64,000 nt of DNA from assembly GCA_949358305.1 (NCBI GenBank), contig CASHSZ010000006.1, positions 145,597-209,596 of the forward strand. The letters run 5' to 3'. The notes under the pieces are model-generated. The model saw nothing but the letters and a program-made list of their open reading frames with translations, did not search any database and was not told where the DNA came from. Source of the stretch: Strigamia acuminata. Lineage: Eukaryota; Arthropoda; Chilopoda; Geophilomorpha; Linotaeniidae. Below, piece by piece: positions 11,881 through 24,390 of this stretch (position 1 is the first letter of the stretch; every line of letters begins with the position of its first letter). The translations under genes were made by a program, and so were the position numbers.

Positions 11881-14800
11881 ACGGGCCGTTACGGGATCGT
11901 GACGGGACCGTCGGCGGCCCGTTAACGGCCCGCACGGGCCGTGACGGGATCGTGACGGGACCGTTGGCGGCCCGTTAACGGCCCGCACGCGCCGTGACGG
12001 GACCGTGACGGGACCGTCGGCGGCCCGTTAACGGCCCGTACGACTCCATGCGGGCCGTTGACGGGCCGTTAACGGGCCGTTAACGGGCCGTTAACGGCGT
12101 AAATCGAAAAAATCAACAACCGACAACACGTACGTGAAAACGCGTACAACATTCATAGACATTAATCTCGAATCCTGTTTTTGGTTTTACGCCGTTAACG
12201 GGCCGTTAACGGGCCGTTAACGGCCCGTTAACGGCCCGTTAACGGCCCGCGTGAGGTCGTACGGGCCGTCGGCGAGCCGAAGTCCGGGAACGAAGGCCGT
12301 GACGGGATCGTGACGGGACTGTCGGCGGCCCGTTAACGGCCCGCACGCGCCGTGACGGGACCGTGACGGGACCGTCAGCGGCCCGTTAACGGCCCGTGCG
12401 GGCCGTTGCGGGATCGTGACGGGATCGTCGACGGCCCGTTAACGGCCCGTGCGGGCCGTTGCGGGATCGTGACGGGACCGTCAGCGGCCCGTTAACGGCC
12501 CGTGCGGGCCGTTGCGGGATCGTGACGGGATCGTCGACGGCCCGTTAACGGCCCGTGCGGGCCGTTGCGGGCCGTTGACGGGCCGTTGACGGGCCGTTAA
12601 CGGGCCGTTAACGGGCCGTTACGGCGTGAATCGAAAAAATCAACAACCGACAACACGTACATGAAAACGCGTACAACATTCATAGACATTAATCTCGAAT
12701 CCTGTTTTTGGTTTTACGCCGTTAACGGGCCGTTAACGGGCCGTTAACGGCCCGTTAACGGCCCGCGTGAGGTCGTACGGGCCGTCGGCGAGCCGAAGTC
12801 CGGGAACGAAGGCCGTGACGGGATCGTGACGGGACCGTCAGCGGCCCGTTAACGGCCCGTGCGGGCCGTTGCGGGATCGTGACGGGATCGTCGACGGCCC
12901 GTTAACGGCCCGTGCGGGCCGTTGCGGGCCGTTGACGGGCCGTTGACGGGCCGTTAACGGGCCGTTAACGGGCCGTTACGGCGTGAATCGAAAAAATCAA
13001 CAACCGACAACACGTACGTGAAAACGCGTACAACATTCATAGACATTAATCTCGAATCCTGTTTTCGGTTTTGCCCCGTTAACGGGCCGTTAACGGGCCG
13101 TTAACGGGCCGTTAACGGCCCGTGCGGGCCGTTGCGGGATCGTGACGGGACCGTCGACGGCCCGTTAACGGCCCGTGCGGGCCGTTGCGGGATCGTGACG
13201 GGACCGTCAGCGGCCCGTTAACGGCCCGTGCGGGCCGTTGCGGGATCGTGACGGGATCGTCGACGGCCCGTTAACGGCCCGTGCGGGCCGTTGCGGGATC
13301 GTGACGGGACCGTCAGCGGCCCGTTAACGGCCCGTGCGGGCCGTTGCGGGATCGTGACGGGATCGTCGACGGCCCGTTAACGGCCCGTGCGGGCCGTTGC
13401 GGGCCGTTGACGGGCCGTTGACGGGCCGTTAACGGGCCGTTAACGGGCCGTTACGGCGTGAATCGAAAAAATCAACAACCGACAACACGTACATGAAAAC
13501 GCGTACAACATTCATAGACATTAATCTCGAATCCTGTTTTTGGTTTTACGCCGTTAACGGGCCGTTAACGGGCCGTTAACGGCCCGTTAACGGCCCGCGT
13601 GAGGTCGTACGGGCCGTCGGCGAGCCGAAGTCCGGGAACGAAGGCCGTGACGGGATCGTGACGGGACCGTCAGCGGCCCGTTAACGGCCCGTGCGGGCCG
13701 TTGCGGGATCGTGACGGGATCGTCGACGGCCCGTTAACGGCCCGTGCGGGCCGTTGCGGGCCGTTGACGGGCCGTTGACGGGCCGTTAACGGGCCGTTAA
13801 CGGGCCGTTACGGCGTAAATCGAAAAAATCAACAACCGACAACACGTACGTGAAAACGCGTACAACATTCATAGACATTAATCTCGAATCCTGTTTTCGG
13901 TTTTGCCCCGTTAACGGGCCGTTAACGGGCCGTTAACGGGCCGTTAACGGCCCGTGCGGGCCGTTGCGGGATCGTGACGGGACCGTCGACGGCCCGTTAA
14001 CGGCCCGTGCGGGCCGTTGCGGGATCGTGACGGGACCGTCAGCGGCCCGTTAACGGCCCGTGCGGGCCGTTGCGGGATCGTGACGGGACCGTCAGCGGCC
14101 CGTTAACGGCCCGTGCGGGCCGTTGCGGGATCGTGACGGGATCGTCGACGGCCCGTTAACGGCCCGTGCGGGCCGTTGCGGGCCGTTGACGGGCCGTTGA
14201 CGGGCCGTTAACGGGCCGTTAACGGGCCGTTACGGCGTGAATCGAAAAAATCAACAACCGACAACACGTACATGAAAACGCGTACAACATTCATAGACAT
14301 TAATCTCGAATCCTGTTTTTGGTTTTACGCCGTTAACGGGCCGTTAACGGGCCGTTAACGGCCCGTTAACGGCCCGCGTGAGGTCGTACGGGCCGTCGGC
14401 GAGCCGAAGTCCGGGAACGAAGGCCGTGACGGGATCGTGACGGGACCGTCAGCGGCCCGTTAACGGCCCGTGCGGGCCGTTGCGGGATCGTGACGGGATC
14501 GTCGACGGCCCGTTAACGGCCCGTGCGGGCCGTTGCGGGCCGTTGACGGGCCGTTGACGGGCCGTTAACGGGCCGTTAACGGGCCGTTACGGCGTGAATC
14601 GAAAAAATCAACAACCGACAACACGTACGTGAAAACGCGTACAACATTCATAGACATTAATCTCGAATCCTGTTTTCGGTTTTGCCCCGTTAACGGGCCG
14701 TTAACGGGCCGTTAACGGGCCGTTAACGGCCCGTGCGGGCCGTTGCGGGATCGTGACGGGACCGTCGACGGCCCGTTAACGGCCCGTGCGGGCCGTTGCG

Positions 14801-15180
14801 GGATCGTGACGGGACCGTCAGCGGCCCGTTAACGGCCCGTGCGGGCCGTTGCGGGATCGTGACGGGATCGTCGACGGCCCGTTAACGGCCCGTGCGGGCC
14901 GTTGCGGGATCGTGACGGGACCGTCAGCGGCCCGTTAACGGCCCGTGCGGGCCGTTGCGGGATCGTGACGGGACCGTCAGCGGCCCGTTAACGGCCCGTG
15001 CGGGCCGTTGCGGGATCGTGACGGGATCGTCGACGGCCCGTTAACGGCCCGTGCGGGCCGTTGCGGGCCGTTGACGGGCCGTTGACGGGCCGTTAACGGG
15101 CCGTCAACGGCCCGTCAACGGCCCGCATGGGGTCGCACGGGCCGTTAACGGGCCGCCGACAGTCCCGTCACGATCCCGTA
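11881..15180 (-). repeat. Hierarchical minisatellite; contains the head-to-head junction of inverted and forward macro-units
   Basis: 11-mer and 53-bp units, with complement-strand spacers near 12,098, 12,625, 12,990, 13,455, 13,815, 14,233 and 14,592. From about 11,870 it mirrors 34.8-38.0 kb; at its right end it runs into a forward F1 flank. The switch between inverted and forward macro-units is therefore hidden inside this array at about 15.0-15.1 kb. No gene. Confidence 0.95.
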
Positions 15181-15576
15181 ACGGGAAAACTGAAAGAGTC
15201 GGGCGCGAGACCACGTGACCCGGAGTGTGGTTTTTGGGGACGAGGGCCGTCCTCCGACCGCGCCGTGACGCGCCCCGAGTCGGATCAAGAGGCGACCCGG
15301 TCGGAAACCGAACCTCGGGGTTCCTCGAGGCGTGGTTTTTTGGGGACGGGGGGAGGGGGGGGGGATCGGGTCGCGTGCTCCGAACGCGCCGCGACGCGCC
15401 GTGGGTCGGTCACCAACCTTTGTCAATATTTTATAAATTTCCACGGAATTTCAGCAATGTTTTACATAAGTCCGTCAAATCGGGCAGAAATATCTCGTAC
15501 AATGTCGCTGCAATTCTGTGGAAATTTATCAGATATTGACAAAATTCGGTGACGGGCGGAAGGGCGATTCCCGGGC

Positions 15577-15614
<38 letters not shown>

Positions 15615-15651
15615 ACGGCCGGCGCCTACGCCGACGGGGCGCGGAGGGCGA
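15181..15651 (+). repeat. GC-rich flank F1 (forward) with fold-back sequence 15,419-15,543
   Basis: Forward twin of 7579-8085. Contains a G-tract near 15,348-15,364, a 125-bp fold-back with inverted ends about 45 bp long (imperfect), and a (GA)n at 15,581-15,609. No gene. Confidence 0.8.
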
Positions 15652-15795
<144 letters not shown>

Positions 15796-15817
15796 TTTTT
15801 TTTTTTTTTTTCGCTAG

Positions 15818-16219
15818 TTGCGTCGAGGGGGTGCGTCTGCGCGACCACCGCCGCCGCCGCCGCCACCGACACCGAGTGAAAAGAAGAGCGAGGAGACGGC
15901 GCTGGAGGCGATGGTCGAGAAGATGATGGCGAGGACGGAGGCAAAATTGGAAGCGATGCTGGCGAGAACGGAGGAACGATTCGAGAACATGTTGGAGAGG
16001 GTGGAGAAGAAGTGGATGGGAGCGATGGCCGATGATACGGAGCCGGTGGACGACGAAGGCGACGACAAAGGGGCGACCGGTGATAAAGGTGGCGAGGAGA
16101 GGACCGGCGGCGACGGCGGCGACGACGACGACGACAGCCACTCTTCGATTCTAATTATTCATTCATTCATTCATTCATTTATGTATTTATTTATTTATTT
16201 ATTTCCCCGTGGACCGTAA
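15818..16219 (+). CDS. Gene 2, copy 2: coiled-coil/acidic protein, probable last exon
   Basis: Same 133-codon frame as the inverted copy at 7010-7411. The frame opens right after the CGCTAG acceptor; the first ATG inside it is at 15,911. Stop at 16,217-16,219. An AATAAA at about 16,276 is a reasonable polyadenylation signal. Pattern in order: Pro8, coiled coil with heptad-spaced Met/Leu, acidic Asp/Glu/Gly segment, repeat-encoded hydrophobic tail. The conservation of the frame in two copies fits either function or recent duplication; I cannot separate these by eye. It is convergent with gene 1. Confidence 0.5.
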   Translation: MRRGGASARPPPPPPPPTPSEKKSEETALEAMVEKMMARTEAKLEAMLARTEERFENMLERVEKKWMGAMADDTEPVDDEGDDKGATGDKGGEERTGGDGGDDDDDSHSSILIIHSFIHSFMYLFIYLFPRGP

Positions 16220-16296
16220 ACGAGTGGTTTACAATATTTTTTTTTTTTATTTTTTTTATATTTTTAAGACTGAAGAATAAAGTCTGATTATTGTAT

Positions 16297-16335
<39 letters not shown>

Positions 16336-16510
16336 TACATTTGTACATTCAAAAGTTAAAAATAAAAATTTCAAAAATTACAAAATTACAAAATTACAAA
16401 ATTACAAAATTACAAAATTAACAAAAATTAACAAAAATTAACAAAAATTAAAAGAAAAGGAGAGAAGAGACGACGATGGTGGTGGTGGTGGTGGTGGTGG
16501 TGGTTTAGGT

Positions 16511-16541
<31 letters not shown>

Positions 16542-16958
16542 GCGACTACATCACACAGTGGAGTTTCTGGCACGACGACGGAGCCTGCGCGCGCCCATCC
16601 CCACCGCAAGCGCGAAATCCAGTGACAAAATTTGGAAAATGCGACCACGGAGATTGGGCGAGTAGGTTTTCGCGCGCCCTCCCGACACACCGTGGAAATA
16701 AAAATAGAAACATGTAAACGAAAATAAAAAACGAGAATGAAAATAAAGATGAGAACGGTAAATGAAAATAAAAAAATAAAACGAAGAAATAAAAGGAGAG
16801 CCGAATCTTTCGACTCCCCCCCACCCTCCCGCAACCTCGCGGGAGAGTGTTCACCATCACTATCTGAAACGAAGAAGGGACCAAACTGAAACGGCACAAT
16901 GTATGGCAATGTCAATGGAATGCGTGTTTGACAATACAGCTTTGCCAGAAACGAAAAC
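16220..16958. other. Low-complexity spacer between convergent genes 2 and 1
   Basis: Mirror of 6261-7009: (TTTA)n at about 16,295-16,336, TACAAAAT repeats at about 16,377-16,420, TTAACAAAAA repeats at 16,418-16,450, (GGT)n at about 16,478-16,504 and (GAC)n/(GGC)n at 16,511-16,545. No gene. Confidence 0.6.
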
Positions 16959-17033
16959 TCGCGGGAGCGGGATTCGAACCCTCGATCCACAACTCCGTAC
17001 GGCAGGTAACTCTGCCCGCTCGGCCACCCGGGC
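16959..17033 (-). repeat. tRNA-like sequence, copy 2
   Basis: Minus-strand copy of 6186-6260; B box at 16,970-16,980 and A box at 17,016-17,026. Same poor acceptor stem. Confidence 0.55.
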
Positions 17034-17226
17034 CCGGAGACAAAGCGTCGCTATTTTCGATGACGACGTTTGTCGTTATTACTAATCATTATCGGTTATT
17101 GATTATTAATCGTCGATTATTAATTAATTATTGATTATTAATTATTAGTTGTCAGTTATTGCCATTATTAGTGTCGTTTATTCATTAATCTTTTTCGCGT
17201 CACCGGTCGACCGACATGCTCTAGCG

Positions 17227-18700
<1,474 letters not shown>

Positions 18701-19930
18701 TTTCGTCGATCAATCGCCTACTTATAAACGAATTGGTCGTTTAATCAATTAATTGGTTAATTCATTAGACCGATTAACGGACGAACGGACGGACAAATAA
18801 TAGCGCCGCGAGTAGTAACCACAAAACCAACGTTGAATCTAGTCGTTTGATATCGACGGGGTTTCCCCCCTCCTCCGTGCTCACGCACGCTGTCCCGCAT
18901 GGCACGCCGTTTTTATTCGCCCGTTCCGTTTCTTCTCTCGTTTGTTTGTTTTTTTTTTAAGAAATAATGCGATTGGATAGCCTTACTTACTCGTTTGTTC
19001 GTTTTTTTTTTGTTTGTTTGTTTGTTTGTTTTTCCCACTCTACGGAGTCCAGCGAACCGATATATGTACGCGTGTGCGTCGCGAAGAAGGAGAAGGGCAC
19101 AACAATGGCGGGAAAAAGCTTGATCCGCTGTTCACCTCGATGTCACGGCGCTGCGACGCGACGCTCGGCGATGCGAATTAAAAAGAAAAAATGAAACAAA
19201 ATAAAACAAAGTGAAACAATAAAATGAAACGAAACGAAACAAAATAAAATGAAACGAATAAACGATCGGCGTTTTGAATCGTGCCGCGTCATGTTGCCCG
19301 GTTGCGCCACCAGGTGCCCGCGCAGCGCTCGGCGCTCGGTGTTCGGTGTTCGGCCCGTCCCGTGAACGGGGAGGAGAAGAACGAAGCGGGGACTACGGGT
19401 TCGGGTTAGGCGCCGACGGCGTGGTTGATCGATTATATTTTCTCGCTTTCTATTTATCTTCTCGTAAGAGTTGTAAAGGCGTATAAAGAATAAACAATTG
19501 GAGCGAAAAGTAAACGGTCTTTTTATTTGTGTACATTTGTAAAATTTGAAAATTTTTCTTAAAACTAAGCGTGAATAAACGAGCGAAAAAAATGAGGCGG
19601 GCTCGCGCGACGGGCGACGGGTCTAGTTGTCGCATTAGTCGGTCCTGGTCGAGGAGCAGTCTGTCTGTCCTTAACGGTCAAAATGAGAATGGCACCGAAG
19701 AGACTCCGTACATTATTCGATGTGAAATCTGAAATCTGAAATCTGAAATCTGAAATCTGAAAAATCTGAAAAACCTGAAAAACCTGGGACCCGTGAAAAC
19801 CCGAAATCTGAAAACCGATTGATTGGTCGGTCGATCAATCAATCGATCGATCGATCGGTGGACGGTTGGCTGCCTGCCCCACCCACCCGCGACGATTGGC
19901 CCCACCGGCCGGCGGTGGCCCATTCTCGAC
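18701..19930. other. Non-coding spacer upstream of gene 1 copy 2
   Basis: Mirror of 3291-4520. A 29-codon frame from an ATG at about 19,105 ends in a Lys run; too short to support. A plus-strand AATAAA near 19,490 could close a plus-strand transcript. TTTCAGA-type 7-mers (here TCTGAAA) at about 19,724-19,790; GATC/GATT palindromes at about 19,816-19,860. Confidence 0.55.
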
Positions 19931-22900
19931 TTATTTATTTATTATTTTGACCGGCCCGAAGGCCAGTCTGAGACCGAAAAAGCACGGCTGCTTTTACAGA
20001 GACGGGTATCAAATACCGCGCCGCTCGGCGGGTACTGTGCGCCGCTCGACCGAGCGGCGGGCCCGAGTCCCGAGTTCGATCTGAAAGTGTTGGCAAAACC
20101 CATCGAACGTGTTCGGGAAGACTCCCGTCCACAACGACGGCGCGAGACCCCCGGAAGATGAAAATAAAATACGAAACGGCTCATTTTCTATAAAATTTTT
20201 ATTCCAACGAATTACGACGAAGATAACCTAATTAACGGTTAAAGCACGGACCGCAAAGTCGGTCCCACGACCGAAGAATTAAAATTTTAATCGTCTTTCT
20301 TTTTTCGTGTGATATTTTTTTTACCTCGTACCGATCGCCACATCGGACACGAGTAGAATGCACGCGACCGCACGCATGCTGCGAGGTTTAGACGGTCGAA
20401 GGAATGCCGGTAAGGGAGCTTATTTTCGGGGCGAGTCGTCGGGGCTGCCGCTGCCGCCGCTGTCGCTCAACGACCCCAACCGCATCTATTCGTCGGGACG
20501 GATACGTTCCATTTTCGGACTTATTTATTTATTTATTTATTTATTATTTTGACCGGCCCGAAGGCCAGTCTGAGACCGTGGCGAAGCAAGGGTCCTTTTA
20601 TATCGGATACCGCGCCGCTCGGCGGGTACTGTGCGCCGCTCGACCGAGCGGCGGGCCCGAGTCCCGAGTTCGATCTGAAAGTGTTGGCAAAACCCATCGA
20701 ACGTGTTCGGGAAGACTCCCGTCCACAACGACGGCGCGAGACCCCCGGAAGATGAAAATAAAATACGAAACGGCTCATTTTCTATAAAATTTTTATTCCA
20801 ACGAATTACGACGAAGATAACCTAATTAACGGTTAAAGCACGGACCGCAAAGTCGGTCCCACGACCGAAGAATTAAAATTTTAATCGTCTTTCTTTTTTC
20901 GTGTGATATTTTTTTTACCTCGTACCGATCGCCACATCGGACACGAGTAGAATGCACGCGACCGCACGCATGCTGCGAGGTTTAGACGGTCGAAGGAATG
21001 CCGGTAAGGGAGCTTATTTTCGGGGCGAGTCGTCGGGGCTGCCGCTGCCGCCGCTGTCGCTCAACGACCCCAACCGCATCTATTCGTCGGGACGGATACG
21101 TTCCATTTTCGGACTTATTTATTTATTTATTTATTTATTATTTTGACCGGCCCGAAGGCCAGTCTGAGACCGTGGCGAAGCAAGGGTCCTTTTATATCGG
21201 ATACCGCGCCGCTCGGCGGGTACTGTGCGCCGCTCGACCGAGCGGCGGGCCCGAGTCCCGAGTTCGATCTGAAAGTGTTGGCAAAACCCATCGAACGTGT
21301 TCGGGAAGACTCCCGTCCACAACGACGGCGCGAGACCCCCGGAAGATGAAAATAAAATACGAAACGGCTCATTTTCTATAAAATTTTTATTCCAACGAAT
21401 TACGACGAAGATAACCTAATTAACGGTTAAAGCACGGACCGCAAAGTCGGTCCCACGACCGAAGAATTAAAATTTTAATCGTCTTTCTTTTTTCGTGTGA
21501 TATTTTTTTTACCTCGTACCGATCGCCACATCGGACACGAGTAGAATGCACGCGACCGCACGCATGCTGCGAGGTTTAGACGGTCGAAGGAATGCCGGTA
21601 AGGGAGCTTATTTTCGGGGCGAGTCGTCGGGGCTGCCGCTGCCGCCGCTGTCGCTCAACGACCCCAACCGCATCTATTCGTCGGGACGGATACGTTCCAT
21701 TTTCGGACTTATTTATTTATTTATTTATTTATTATTTTGACCGGCCCGAAGGCCAGTCTGAGACCGTGGCGAAGCAAGGGTCCTTTTATATCGGATACCG
21801 CGCCGCTCGGCGGGTACTGTGCGCCGCTCGACCGAGCGGCGGGCCCGAGTCCCGAGTTCGATCTGAAAGTGTTGGCAAAACCCATCGAACGTGTTCGGGA
21901 AGACTCCCGTCCACAACGACGGCGCGAGACCCCCGGAAGATGAAAATAAAATACGAAACGGCTCATTTTCTATAAAATTTTTATTCCAACGAATTACGAC
22001 GAAGATAACCTAATTAACGGTTAAAGCACGGACCGCAAAGTCGGTCCCACGACCGAAGAATTAAAATTTTAATCGTCTTTCTTTTTTCGTGTGATATTTT
22101 TTTTACCTCGTACCGATCGCCACATCGGACACGAGTAGAATGCACGCGACCGCACGCATGCTGCGAGGTTTAGACGGTCGAAGGAATGCCGGTAAGGGAG
22201 CTTATTTTCGGGGCGAGTCGTCGGGGCTGCCGCTGCCGCCGCTGTCGCTCAACGACCCCAACCGCATCTATTCGTCGGGACGGATACGTTCCATTTTCGG
22301 ACTTATTTATTTATTTATTTATTTATTATTTTGACCGGCCCGAAGGCCAGTCTGAGACCGTGGCGAAGCAAGGGTCCTTTTATATCGGATACCGCGCCGC
22401 TCGGCGGGTACTGTGCGCCGCTCGACCGAGCGGCGGGCCCGAGTCCCGAGTTCGATCTGAAAGTGTTGGCAAAACCCATCGAACGTGTTCGGGAAGACTC
22501 CCGTCCACAACGACGGCGCGAGACCCCCGGAAGATGAAAATAAAATACGAAACGGCTCATTTTCTATAAAATTTTTATTCCAACGAATTACGACGAAGAT
22601 AACCTAATTAACGGTTAAAGCACGGACCGCAAAGTCGGTCCCACGACCGAAGAATTAAAATTTTAATCGTCTTTCTTTTTTCGTGTGATATTTTTTTTAC
22701 CTCGTACCGATCGCCACATCGGACACGAGTAGAATGCACGCGACCGCACGCATGCTGCGAGGTTTAGACGGTCGAAGGAATGCCGGTAAGGGAGCTTATT
22801 TTCGGGGCGAGTCGTCGGGGCTGCCGCTGCCGCCGCTGTCGCTCAACGACCCCAACCGCATCTATTCGTCGGGACGGATACGTTCCATTTTCGGACTTAT

Positions 22901-24390
22901 TTATTTATTTATTTATTTATTATTTTGACCGGCCCGAAGGCCAGTCTGAGACCGTGGCGAAGCAAGGGTCCTTTTATATCGGATACCGCGCCGCTCGGCG
23001 GGTACTGTGCGCCGCTCGACCGAGCGGCGGGCCCGAGTCCCGAGTTCGATCTGAAAGTGTTGGCAAAACCCATCGAACGTGTTCGGGAAGACTCCCGTCC
23101 ACAACGACGGCGCGAGACCCCCGGAAGATGAAAATAAAATACGAAACGGCTCATTTTCTATAAAATTTTTATTCCAACGAATTACGACGAAGATAACCTA
23201 ATTAACGGTTAAAGCACGGACCGCAAAGTCGGTCCCACGACCGAAGAATTAAAATTTTAATCGTCTTTCTTTTTTCGTGTGATATTTTTTTTACCTCGTA
23301 CCGATCGCCACATCGGACACGAGTAGAATGCACGCGACCGCACGCATGCTGCGAGGTTTAGACGGTCGAAGGAATGCCGGTAAGGGAGCTTATTTTCGGG
23401 GCGAGTCGTCGGGGCTGCCGCTGCCGCCGCTGTCGCTCAACGACCCCAACCGCATCTATTCGTCGGGACGGATACGTTCCATTTTCGGACTTATTTATTT
23501 ATTTATTTATTTATTATTTTGACCGGCCCGAAGGCCAGTCTGAGACCGTGGCGAAGCAAGGGTCCTTTTATATCGGATACCGCGCCGCTCGGCGGGTACT
23601 GTGCGCCGCTCGACCGAGCGGCGGGCCCGAGTCCCGAGTTCGATCTGAAAGTGTTGGCAAAACCCATCGAACGTGTTCGGGAAGACTCCCGTCCACAACG
23701 ACGGCGCGAGACCCCCGGAAGATGAAAATAAAATACGAAACGGCTCATTTTCTATAAAATTTTTATTCCAACGAATTACGACGAAGATAACCTAATTAAC
23801 GGTTAAAGCACGGACCGCAAAGTCGGTCCCACGACCGAAGAATTAAAATTTTAATCGTCTTTCTTTTTTCGTGTGATATTTTTTTTACCTCGTACCGATC
23901 GCCACATCGGACACGAGTAGAATGCACGCGACCGCACGCATGCTGCGAGGTTTAGACGGTCGAAGGAATGCCGGTAAGGGAGCTTATTTTCGGGGCGAGT
24001 CGTCGGGGCTGCCGCTGCCGCCGCTGTCGCTCAACGACCCCAACCGCATCTATTCGTCGGGACGGATACGTTCCATTTTCGGACTTATTTATTTATTTAT
24101 TTATTTATTATTTTGACCGGCCCGAAGGCCAGTCTGAGACCGTGGCGAAGCAAGGGTCCTTTTATATCGGATACCGCGCCGCTCGGCGGGTACTGTGCGC
24201 CGCTCGACCGAGCGGCGGGCCCGAGTCCCGAGTTCGATCTGAAAGTGTTGGCAAAACCCATCGAACGTGTTCGGGAAGACTCCCGTCCACAACGACGGCG
24301 CGAGACCCCCGGAAGATGAAAATAAAATACGAAACGGCTCATTTTCTATAAAATTTTTATTCCAACGAATTACGACGAAGATAACCTAAT
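19931..24390 (+). repeat. Tandem array of 594-bp A units (seven full units plus a leading partial)
   Basis: The ATGCACGCGACC landmark recurs at 20,358, 20,952, 21,546, 22,140, 22,734, 23,328 and 23,922, exactly 594 bp apart and identical by eye. Module order in each unit: TATAAAATTTTT; an ~85-base core (GATAACCTAATTAACGG... to ...AAATTTTAATCG); ATGCACGCGACC segment; a GC-rich stretch; (TTTA)n; a hairpin GACCGGCC-CGAA-GGCCAGTC; a variable segment of about 200 bp; GATGAAAATAAAAT. A 64-codon frame opens at each ATG but is broken by indels in types C, D, E, F and G, so I do not call it a gene. Confidence 0.95.

Noticed and set aside
18967-19194. 75-codon frame with Phe/Val run and Lys tail
   Set aside because: Encoded by T-runs and GTTT repeats; no conserved start context or splice support.
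20358-20552. 64-codon frame starting MHATAR in every 594-bp unit as a gene family
   Set aside because: In types C, D, E, F and G the frame is broken by indels that are not multiples of three and by a stop, while nearby non-coding modules are better conserved.
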